Positions 40,604 through 48,440 of a stretch of 64,000 nucleotides of DNA are shown here, piece by piece. The first letter of the stretch is position 1, and each line of letters starts with the position of its first letter. The stretch is from Algoriphagus pacificus (GTDB lineage: Bacteria > Bacteroidota > Bacteroidia > Cytophagales > Cyclobacteriaceae). The stretch is from contig NZ_JAFKCU010000001.1 in assembly GCF_017254845.1 (NCBI RefSeq), positions 62,001 to 126,000 of the forward strand, in the 5' to 3' direction. A program made the position numbers and the translations under genes. A model generated the notes under the pieces. It was not told the DNA's origin. It worked only from the letters and a program-made list of their open reading frames with translations, and ran no database searches.

Positions 40604-43246
40604 TTAATTTTCATCTTTCAAGGCTTCCATGAAATAATCAAAGTAATTTTTGAGGTCTGAGTCCTTTTCTAACGCTGCAATCTTGGAAATTTCATTTACA
40701 ACTTCCGAATTATCGGAAAAAGCCAGCAAGCCTTGGAAAGCTCCCAACCTCATAAAACTTTGACCAGAGGTTTCCATTAATTTTAACAAATATTTAACAG
40801 CATTTTCTTTTCCCTCCTCTGGAAATCTACTGAAATATTCACTGTAATACCCCAGAAAAAAATATAAACCCTCTCCAGATAAAGTTTCGATCTTTTCCTG
40901 AAACCAATCTCCTTTTCCATTTACAGGTTTGGTTATAAAATATTCAGCCATTGGAATGACATATCGGAAATTTGTCTCCTTAGAGAATTTATCAACCAAA
41001 TCTGCACTTAAGTCAACATCTTCTAAACTGGTCAAGCCCATCAAAGCTGAACTGGAAACCATCACTGACTGATCTTCCAAGAGACTTAAAAATTCCTGTT
41101 CATAGCCAGCCGCATCAAAAGCTGACAACACATCAATAGCCCCTGAACTTACGGAGTTCTTTTTCCCATTTTTCGCTATTTCTTCCACCAGTGTCACTAA
41201 TTCCGGATTTTCCGCCAGCCATTCTACATGGCCTTGAAGTATTCCCAAAGCCAATTCCCTCACAGACCAGAAATCATCTTGAATAGCCCTCGGAATAATC
41301 ATCCTAAGCTCATCGTATGCTTCTTGAGACACCAAACTATCCAAAGCTTCATAGCGGGCGATTCCCAATTCAGAAATCTCGAACTGTTTTACCCATGATT
41401 CTTTTTCTATCTCCTGTGTCTTTTTTGTTAAAAGATTTTTCCCTTCATCAAAGAAAACCAAATCAGTGGCTTCTCCATTTTCCAAAGCAAATTGCTGGAA
41501 TGCCTCCTCGAGCATAAAGGTTTTGGCCTTACGTGTTTGGCCTTCATACCAAGAGATTTCAAAAGGCAATCTGTACAATGGGGTTGTTTCGAGATCCTGA
41601 ACCTGCGTAATAGAAATGAGGATATTTTCTGGAATTGAATAATCTATCTCAACCATTAAATCCGGATGTCCCTTATCCAAAAACCACTGATTAAAAAACC
41701 AATTCAAATCCTCACCAGTCACAGCTTCAAATGCCTGACGCAAGTCATTCACCTCCACACTTGACAATGCATGTTCTGTTAGGTAGAAATTCAAACCTGT
41801 AAAAAATGCATCATCACCCAGGTATTCTCTAAGCATATGAAGAATCACTCCTCCTTTCGAATAGGAATGTGAATCAAACATGTCTTCCGAATCCTCATAT
41901 TGATACCGAATCAGATCAACTTGCTTTGACATCGATTCCTGGAAATAAGTCTCCATTTCAGTAACCAACTTCAAGGTAGCCAAATCCCTTCCGTACTTAT
42001 ATTCATTCCATAAATACTCACTGTAATTCGCAAAAGCCTCATTCAAAGGCAAGTTGGCCCAAGACTCTGTCGTCACGTAATCCCCAAACCACTGATGAAA
42101 AAGCTCATGGGCAATGATGTAATCCCATTCGGAATCTATCGCTTCCCACTCACTTAATTTCAGCTCTTCCATGAAAATAGAGACCGTGGTATTTTCCATT
42201 GCACCAGAAACAAAATCCTTGACAACCACTTGATCATACTTTGGCCATGGATATGGAATCCCCAGTTTCTCCTCAAAAAAGCCAATCATTTCTGGCGTAT
42301 TTTTAAAAACCTCAGCCGCACCTTTTTCAAATCCTTTTTCTACATAATATCCCAAAGGAATATCTTGATATGAATCCTCCACCTTTCCAAAATCACCAAT
42401 GGCAAAGGCTGCCAGATACGGTGCATGAGGCTTCTTCATTTCCCAATAGTCTTTGTGGCTTCCATTACCTAAATCGACTTGTTTGATCATTTCACCATTT
42501 CCAATAGAAATCATCGAATCCGGAACTGTCAATTTGATCAATTGAGTCATCCTTTCATTGGGGTGATCAAAAGTGGGAAACCACTTAGAATTATGCTCGG
42601 TCTCTCCCTGAGTCCAAATCATCGTAGGGCGGTTTGGATCCTCTCCTGTTGGATCAATGAAATACAGGCCTTTGGTATCTGTAATCGCATCGCTACCTCC
42701 CCCAGAATTCATATTGGGAAAGGCTTTGTACTTTATGGAAAGCTGAACCGTGTCATTTCTTGTGAATTCCTGAGGTAAGTAAATCAGCAATTCTTTCCCG
42801 TCATATTCATAATTCATGCTGGTACTATCCATTCCTTGCAGTAGGTAAACTTTACCCATTTCAAAATCCTTGGCATCCAGACGGACTTTCTTTTGGGCTT
42901 TAAAAAATGGCTTCATGGTTAGGATAGCTTTTCCCAGGACAATCTGATTTTGATAATCAAAGTCCAGATCAAGTTCTGTATGAAGCAAATCAAAATACCT
43001 AGTGGCAGATCCTCTATAGTTTGCCAATTCATATTCCTTTTGTTTCAAAAGCTGAATCAACTTCACAGTATCAAGTGCAGTAGGATTACTTGTTTCGATA
43101 GAACTTTCATTTCCCATATTTTCCGAAGAATCATCCGATACAGGCTGGGAAGATTTACAGGCACTTAAAAAAATTGTCAGGGCAATAAAGAGACTGAAAC
43201 CCGACTTTTGAAGAATATTTTTTGCCTTGGCATGCATTTGTTTCAT
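40604..43246 (-). CDS. M1 family zinc aminopeptidase, lipoprotein
   Basis: The 880-residue protein has a lipoprotein signal ending FLSAC (Cys30) and so is probably anchored to a membrane facing the periplasm or outside. The peptidase M1 features are complete: exopeptidase motif GAMEN (348-352), zinc-binding HELFH (His380, His384) and the third ligand Glu403 in NEAFANY. An N-terminal beta domain (about 80-280) precedes it and a C-terminal helical HEAT/ARM-like region follows (about 600-880). It probably removes N-terminal residues from peptides. It faces the biotin carrier gene and shares the 67-base gap with it. Confidence 0.93.
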   Translation of the reverse strand: MKQMHAKAKNILQKSGFSLFIALTIFLSACKSSQPVSDDSSENMGNESSIETSNPTALDTVKLIQLLKQKEYELANYRGSATRYFDLLHTELDLDFDYQNQIVLGKAILTMKPFFKAQKKVRLDAKDFEMGKVYLLQGMDSTSMNYEYDGKELLIYLPQEFTRNDTVQLSIKYKAFPNMNSGGGSDAITDTKGLYFIDPTGEDPNRPTMIWTQGETEHNSKWFPTFDHPNERMTQLIKLTVPDSMISIGNGEMIKQVDLGNGSHKDYWEMKKPHAPYLAAFAIGDFGKVEDSYQDIPLGYYVEKGFEKGAAEVFKNTPEMIGFFEEKLGIPYPWPKYDQVVVKDFVSGAMENTTVSIFMEELKLSEWEAIDSEWDYIIAHELFHQWFGDYVTTESWANLPLNEAFANYSEYLWNEYKYGRDLATLKLVTEMETYFQESMSKQVDLIRYQYEDSEDMFDSHSYSKGGVILHMLREYLGDDAFFTGLNFYLTEHALSSVEVNDLRQAFEAVTGEDLNWFFNQWFLDKGHPDLMVEIDYSIPENILISITQVQDLETTPLYRLPFEISWYEGQTRKAKTFMLEEAFQQFALENGEATDLVFFDEGKNLLTKKTQEIEKESWVKQFEISELGIARYEALDSLVSQEAYDELRMIIPRAIQDDFWSVRELALGILQGHVEWLAENPELVTLVEEIAKNGKKNSVSSGAIDVLSAFDAAGYEQEFLSLLEDQSVMVSSSALMGLTSLEDVDLSADLVDKFSKETNFRYVIPMAEYFITKPVNGKGDWFQEKIETLSGEGLYFFLGYYSEYFSRFPEEGKENAVKYLLKLMETSGQSFMRLGAFQGLLAFSDNSEVVNEISKIAALEKDSDLKNYFDYFMEALKDEN

Positions 43247-43313
43247 ATTTGAGAAATATAAATTAAAGGCCGAAAAATTCGGTTTTGATTATTTCAGCTT
43301 CAAATTAACAGGA

Positions 43314-43808
43314 ATGTTTTCAGTAAGTATCCAAAATGAAACCTATTCGGTAGAAAAATCCGAAGGTCTGACTGAGGTAAACGGTAAAGCCCTTGCTTGG
43401 GATTTGCAGTGGATCTCAGATAGAAAAATCCATTTGATCCATCAAAATCAATCCATTGAGGCAGAGTTGATTTCCCTCGATAAGGAGACAAAAACGCTGC
43501 AAATCCGAATCGGAAACAAAACTGCAAGTGTCAGCTTAAAGGATCGATTTGACCTTTTACTACAGGAAATGGGCATGAATACCCAAAACGCCGGTGCTGT
43601 GAAAGACATCAAAGCACCAATGCCAGGACTCATCCTTGAGCTTAAAGTGAAGCCTGGCGATGAAGTCAAAAAAGGAGATGTTGTCTTGATTTTGGAAGCA
43701 ATGAAAATGGAAAATATCATCAAAGCTCCAGGAGATGGCATCGTAAAAGCGGTGAAAGTAAATTTGAAGCAAAGCGTAGAAAAAAATCAGCTTCTCATCC
43801 AATTCTAG
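43314..43808 (+). CDS. Free-standing biotin carboxyl carrier (biotinyl-lipoyl) protein
   Basis: I place the start at 43314 (MFSVSIQNETYSVEK); upstream codons in the same frame overlap the peptidase leader. Of 164 residues, the first 90 or so form a small domain of unknown type, and residues 95-164 a biotinyl domain: APMPGLILELKVKPGDEV, then EAMKMEN with biotinyl Lys131. Such proteins carry carboxyl groups for acyl-CoA carboxylases such as propionyl-CoA carboxylase. No carboxylase or transferase subunit is next to it, so its partner is encoded elsewhere. Confidence 0.88.
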   Translation: MFSVSIQNETYSVEKSEGLTEVNGKALAWDLQWISDRKIHLIHQNQSIEAELISLDKETKTLQIRIGNKTASVSLKDRFDLLLQEMGMNTQNAGAVKDIKAPMPGLILELKVKPGDEVKKGDVVLILEAMKMENIIKAPGDGIVKAVKVNLKQSVEKNQLLIQF

Positions 43809-43872
43809 GCAAGATTTCAAAGTGATCCATCTCAAAATTGAGATTTGCCCTAGCATAATGAGATGAAGGAAT

Positions 43873-43880
43873 TATATTTG
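43873..43880 (+). promoter_or_regulatory. Candidate promoter -7 box for pyrH-frr
   Basis: TATATTTG matches TAnnTTTG, 59 bases before the pyrH ATG. The nearest TTTG upstream (43844-43847) is 25 bases away, longer than the usual 19-20. It is preceded by an inverted repeat ATCTCAA-AA-TTGAGAT (43829-43844) that could end the previous transcript weakly. Confidence 0.45.
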
Positions 43881-43939
43881 TCGGATTATTTTATTTTAAC
43901 CTACCTGATTCAGCAACTCCTTTGCAAATTAATCCATCT

Positions 43940-44650
43940 ATGAAATACAAAAGAATACTGCTCAAACTAAGCGGAGAAGCACTCATGGGCGAAAAGAATT
44001 ACGGCATCGACCCAAATAGGCTTCAGCAATACACCCAAGAAATCAAAAAAGTGAAAGAAATGGGTGTGGAGATTGCAATCGTGATAGGAGGAGGAAATAT
44101 ATTCAGAGGAGTCCAAGCTGCACAATCCGGAATTGATCGTGTACAAGGTGATTACATGGGCATGCTTGCCACTTTGATCAATGCCATGGCGCTTCAAAGT
44201 GCATTGGAACAGGCTGGCCTTTTCACCAGACTAATGTCAGGGATCAAAATAGAAAGTGTTTGTGAGCCATTTATCAGAAGAAGAGCAATCCGCCACTTGG
44301 AAAAAGGTCGAATTGTGATTTTCGGGGCCGGAATCGGAAACCCATATTTCACAACGGATTCTACCGCCAGCTTAAGAGCGATTGAAGTGGAAGCAGATGT
44401 GGTTTTGAAAGGAACCAGAGTTGATGGTGTGTATACAGCAGATCCTGAAAAAGACGCGACAGCTACTAAATACAAGACAATTTCTTTCCACGAAGTGTAT
44501 GAAAAAAATCTAAATGTCATGGATATGACGGCATTTACACTTTGTCAGGAAAACAATTTGCCGATTATTGTTTTTGATATGAACAGAGCTGGTAATTTAA
44601 GTAAACTAGTACAAGGTGAAGAAGTAGGAACTTTGATCACAACACTTTAA
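43940..44650 (+). CDS. pyrH: Uridylate kinase
   Basis: UMP kinase converts UMP to UDP for RNA, DNA and cell-wall precursors. I choose ATG 43940 ([18 protein letters not shown]), the standard family start, over an upstream TTG. The 236-residue amino-acid-kinase fold shows the phosphate-binding [27 protein letters not shown], and the nucleotide segment [18 protein letters not shown]. It is followed after ten bases by frr, a widely conserved pair. Confidence 0.97.
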   Translation: MKYKRILLKLSGEALMGEKNYGIDPNRLQQYTQEIKKVKEMGVEIAIVIGGGNIFRGVQAAQSGIDRVQGDYMGMLATLINAMALQSALEQAGLFTRLMSGIKIESVCEPFIRRRAIRHLEKGRIVIFGAGIGNPYFTTDSTASLRAIEVEADVVLKGTRVDGVYTADPEKDATATKYKTISFHEVYEKNLNVMDMTAFTLCQENNLPIIVFDMNRAGNLSKLVQGEEVGTLITTL

Positions 44651-44660
44651 GCTTAAGATT

Positions 44661-45221
44661 ATGGAAGAAATCGAATTATTCTTAGACGAAGCAAAAGAAT
44701 TAATGCAAAAAGCAGTAGACCATACTGTTTCCGAATTATTGAAAATCCGTGCGGGCAAAGCCATGCCAAATCTTTTAGATGGAATCATGGTTCAATACTA
44801 TGGCGCACCTACCCCTTTATCTCAAGTTGCATCTATAAACACCCCTGACGCGAGAACTTTATCGATCAAGCCTTGGGAAAGAAACCTGATCAGCGAAATC
44901 GAGAAAGCAATTATCAATTCCGATTTGGGATTGGCTCCTCAAAACAATGGTGAAATCATTATCCTGACCATTCCAGCACTTACAGAGGAAAGAAGAATTT
45001 CTTTGGTGAAACAAGCCAAAAACGAATGTGAGAATGGAAAAATCTCTATTCGAACTGTCAGAAAAGATACCAACGATTCGTTGAAGAAACTTCAAAAAGA
45101 AGGAGTTGCCGAAGATGAAATCAAAAGAGCAGAAGATGTGGTTCAAAAATTAACCGATCAATATTCCGCTAAAATCGATGATTTGCTTGTCAAAAAAGAA
45201 GCAGATATCATGAAAGTGTAA
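44661..45221 (+). CDS. frr: Ribosome recycling factor
   Basis: RRF, with EF-G, splits the ribosome after termination. The 186-residue protein has the tRNA-mimic three-helix bundle and hinge domain: SELLKIRAGKAMPNLLDGIM near the start, TPLSQVASINTPDARTLSIK in the middle, and the C-terminal helix LTDQYSAKIDDLLVKKEADI. It is co-transcribed with pyrH and ends at a terminator eight bases downstream. Confidence 0.97.
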   Translation: MEEIELFLDEAKELMQKAVDHTVSELLKIRAGKAMPNLLDGIMVQYYGAPTPLSQVASINTPDARTLSIKPWERNLISEIEKAIINSDLGLAPQNNGEIIILTIPALTEERRISLVKQAKNECENGKISIRTVRKDTNDSLKKLQKEGVAEDEIKRAEDVVQKLTDQYSAKIDDLLVKKEADIMKV

Positions 45222-45228
45222 CCCAACA

Positions 45229-45255
45229 AAAAACCCAGTCGGCGACTGGGTTTTT
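45229..45255. terminator. Bidirectional terminator between frr and the DUF5686 gene
   Basis: A 12-bp stem AAAAACCCAGTC (45229-45240) / GACTGGGTTTTT (45244-45255) with a three-base loop and A/T runs on each side, between two convergent genes. It can stop both transcripts. Confidence 0.9.
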
Positions 45256-45265
45256 ATTTTTTCTA

Positions 45266-47917
45266 TCAATTCACCTGGATAAAGGTGGCAATTCCAAACC
45301 TCACTCCTCCCCTCAAATATTTCCCGTTTTCAAATCCTGCACCCATTTCTAGTCTAAAGATCCGGAATAGGTTGTCCAAAGAATATCCCAACTCCATGTA
45401 ATTGGGTGAATTTTCGGTTTTCAGATAATTGAAGAAAATGTTTTCCCTCACCCCGGAAAATCTCAACATCGGCAATTGAGTAAGCAAGAACTTTCTGAAT
45501 TGGTAATGGAAAATCCCAGAAACATAGGATGTGTTTGTGCTATACTTATAATAATCCATGAACCGGTAATTAGAGGCTGGACCGAAGTTTGAAAAGATGG
45601 TTCTGTTACCTCCAAAGTGCTGGTAATCCTGGAAGTAAACCTGGTTGTTGTTCAGGAATGTTCCAGCGGATACATTGAAATCAAATTTCCCGCTGACCCC
45701 AAACTCAAAGAAATGCTCGATCCCCAATTCCAAATGATCAAAGTCTGCTACATTTTCAGAATCTAAAATCCCACCAAAAGCTTTGGAGTAATTGAACTTG
45801 ATCAATGGAGCATGACTGGTGATGGGATATTTTCTTCCATTTCGGATTCCATATTTTACCCCGGGTCGCCATTCTATTCCTGCATTGAATTTCAATATTT
45901 CATGGTCTGCGAAAGCTTGATCTCTTGTTTCCACATTCTCGGGTTGATTGGAAGAATATTCTCTGCCTTCTTTATTATACCAGCTATAATTGGAGTTATT
46001 GAAAAGCTGATTCCTCGATGCGAACATGAGGTTTGCACGGTAAGTAAATCCATAATTCACTCGATGTGCCCAATAAATTCTAGCAAAATCTTGCTCGTAT
46101 AGCTTCATGTAATTCTGTCGGAATAAAAGCGAGTAAAATGCGTTTACCTGCTCATTGATTGGCTCTCCACCATTGAATTGATAAATGTATTTACCGCCTT
46201 CCAATCCAAAAGTGGTTCCTGAAGTAGGCTTGGTGGTAGACCATCTCACGTCCACTTTACTGTAAAATTGGTTACTGGAAAACCCATATCTCAATTCAGG
46301 TTCGATATTGAAGCTTTTCCGAATTCTATTTACACTATCTGCCAGCTTTTCCTCTTGGTATTTTCGGTAGAAAAGCCCCATTCCCACCTTAAATCCTTCC
46401 ACAGTATTGAAGGAAATTTTGGTCCAATTTTGCTTAAATCCGAAGGAAACTCCCTTTCCAAAATTATAGGTTGAGCCATTCATGAAATCTAAAGGTCTAT
46501 ACTTGCTTCTTGCTTTTTTTGCCACTGAATCGACTTCACTGACTTTTGCAGCTTCCACAACCGCAAGGCTATCATCTCTTTTATACCCTTCAATTTCTTT
46601 TTCAGTCAGAGGAACTGGCCTGATGCTGTCCCAATAAGACAAAGCCCTTTTCTTGGCCAAGGAATCAATGCTATAGTAACTTTCTGAAATAACTTCCGGC
46701 TCATCTCTTTCTTTCAGAGCTTCTTTTTCATATTCATTAATGAGCTTTCGATATTCTTTTCGAGTAGTTGGTTGCTCTTTAGCGAGTTGCTCTAGCGCGG
46801 ATTCGGATTTATTAAAGTCCACCGTTTCCTCTGGAACTTCCTGTACTTTCTCATCGATGATTTCCGGCACATAGGCCAAATCAGGATTGAGAGTCACCTC
46901 ATATTCACGTGTAGAAGCCAAGTATTTGAACTCACCTTCAAATCCAAAGAATTTCCCGCCAAAGCGATAGGTATGTGTCAATGGCATCCATACATTTTCA
47001 GCTACAGGAGCATATTGCTGGGTAGCCTGAATATCAAATCCCAATAGAGATGTCTTAAGATTCAGAGAATGAATAGCCCAAAGATCCTCGATGATGTAAA
47101 TGTATCCTTCGAAAACACGCTCTCCTCTAGAGCGCGGAGTGACTTTGATCTTATTGACCATAACATCCTGATCAAAAAAGCTTCCCTCGTATTTGAATTT
47201 ATAATAGGCAAAAGCTGATCTGGATAGTGGTGAGATAATGTCGTTGATTTTCTCCTGGTAAAAACTGGTTTGAATGTAAGGTGCTGGAGAAGTGGATTGA
47301 TTGTCGCCATTTGTACGAATGGAAATGACCTTTTCTTCTACTTTGTTGGGCTGTGTAAAAGTGATCCTAGAAACAGATTCACTGGTATAAGCCTCGTTTA
47401 ATTTCAGCCCTTCTTTCTCCAGAGTTTTCTTCAGAAAAAACGGTGCATCAGTCAGCTGCCCGGTCCCTTTCAAATAAACGGTCATGGAATATTGCTGCAA
47501 TTGCAAACGGTGAAACTTCGCTTTAGAAATTGCCTTTCGCATGATCGTCAAAGCTGGATCCTCGGCTCCTGCCCTTACCTCCACCTCTCCAAGCGTATAG
47601 ATCTGAGGCTCCAACTCAAAATTCATTTCCACCCATTCTTGCCCAATTTCAACTGTTTTCAATTGGGATTTATAACCTAAAAATTGAATCAAAACATCAT
47701 AAACTCCAGGCTCAAGTTTGTATTCATAATTCCCATTTTGGTTAGTGGGTACGCCATCGCCAAGATTTCGGATATAGACCGATGCATAGGCCAATTCCTC
47801 CCCTTCCGTTGAAATTACTTTTCCTCTTATCCCTTGAGCAATTGAAAAATGAAATTGTATAAACAATAAGATTAGGAGCAAAACAGACTTGCAAAAAATG
47901 GGTAATTCTTTTGTCAT
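45266..47917 (-). CDS. DUF5686 outer-membrane protein with carboxypeptidase-like regulatory domain
   Basis: The 883-residue protein has a Sec signal peptide (ending SIAQG near residue 28), an Ig-like CarboxypepD_reg domain (about 30-110: GKVISTEGEELAYASVYIRN, QFLGYKSQ) and a long DUF5686 region. Its second half is rich in aromatic beta strands (for example YGFSSNQFYSKVDVRW) and ends with a typical strand GVRFGIATFIQVN, so it is probably an outer-membrane barrel. A charged linker (about 370-460) separates the parts. Family function is unknown. It is convergent with frr. Confidence 0.87.
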   Translation of the reverse strand: MTKELPIFCKSVLLLILLFIQFHFSIAQGIRGKVISTEGEELAYASVYIRNLGDGVPTNQNGNYEYKLEPGVYDVLIQFLGYKSQLKTVEIGQEWVEMNFELEPQIYTLGEVEVRAGAEDPALTIMRKAISKAKFHRLQLQQYSMTVYLKGTGQLTDAPFFLKKTLEKEGLKLNEAYTSESVSRITFTQPNKVEEKVISIRTNGDNQSTSPAPYIQTSFYQEKINDIISPLSRSAFAYYKFKYEGSFFDQDVMVNKIKVTPRSRGERVFEGYIYIIEDLWAIHSLNLKTSLLGFDIQATQQYAPVAENVWMPLTHTYRFGGKFFGFEGEFKYLASTREYEVTLNPDLAYVPEIIDEKVQEVPEETVDFNKSESALEQLAKEQPTTRKEYRKLINEYEKEALKERDEPEVISESYYSIDSLAKKRALSYWDSIRPVPLTEKEIEGYKRDDSLAVVEAAKVSEVDSVAKKARSKYRPLDFMNGSTYNFGKGVSFGFKQNWTKISFNTVEGFKVGMGLFYRKYQEEKLADSVNRIRKSFNIEPELRYGFSSNQFYSKVDVRWSTTKPTSGTTFGLEGGKYIYQFNGGEPINEQVNAFYSLLFRQNYMKLYEQDFARIYWAHRVNYGFTYRANLMFASRNQLFNNSNYSWYNKEGREYSSNQPENVETRDQAFADHEILKFNAGIEWRPGVKYGIRNGRKYPITSHAPLIKFNYSKAFGGILDSENVADFDHLELGIEHFFEFGVSGKFDFNVSAGTFLNNNQVYFQDYQHFGGNRTIFSNFGPASNYRFMDYYKYSTNTSYVSGIFHYQFRKFLLTQLPMLRFSGVRENIFFNYLKTENSPNYMELGYSLDNLFRIFRLEMGAGFENGKYLRGGVRFGIATFIQVN

Positions 47918-48440
47918 ATTATATTATTTAAGGATTAAATATATCCTATTAAATAGCACTCTATAAAACTTATTAATATCATTTAAGATATGTCTCTTTT
48001 CTAAAATTGAATTGAGAATGATTTCTCTTGCTTTTTCAACAAAAATTGAAAAATCCATAATCTCAAGCTTTTACGAAAAAAGGCTTCTATCTGCCAAAAA
48101 TTAATTAAGTTTTTAATCAGAACTTCTTGAAAAATTTTAAAAATGTCGATTCTGAGCTCTCAGGGCATTTTTCTCAAAAACCCATTTTTTTAAAAAAATT
48201 AAAAAAAATTGAATTTTTTAAGTATTCATAAATGGAAATCGATTTCCATTGTCTTTTCAATTGATAAAAAATGATTTATGTAATTATTCATTAATAGAAG
48301 GATAATTCTGTTAATACCAACTTTTTAAACCTTCACCTAGGGCATTTGTTAATAATTGTAAAATCGAAATATATGCTTCACTTTAGAATCGAAATTAAGT
48401 ACTCATACCTATTTCGCTTTTTAAAAAACCAAAAAACCCT
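47918..48440. other. 523-base intergenic region upstream of susC
   Basis: AT-rich spacer between two divergent genes. It contains a long A/T tract (48169-48222), a perfect 20-bp palindrome (48231-48250) and a direct repeat AATCGAAAT (48362-48370 and 48387-48395). No ORF, RNA gene or full TTTG-N19-TAnnTTTG promoter was found for susC, so another sigma factor or an activator may be needed. Confidence 0.7.
48231..48250. promoter_or_regulatory. Perfect 20-bp palindrome upstream of susC, likely operator
   Basis: AATGGAAATC followed by its exact reverse complement GATTTCCATT, centred on CG. This is the kind of site bound by dimeric regulators such as LacI-family repressors, which have a central CG. 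It lies 190 bases before the susC start, next to A/T tracts. No regulator gene is in the window. Confidence 0.65.

Noticed and set aside
43829-43844. Inverted repeat ATCTCAA-AA-TTGAGAT as a terminator of the biotin carrier gene
   Set aside because: Only seven AT-rich pairs with a two-base loop and no T-run; noted with the pyrH promoter but not called as a terminator.
48251-48440. Housekeeping promoter for susC
   Set aside because: I checked for TTTG-N19-TAnnTTTG and found no acceptable match; left open.
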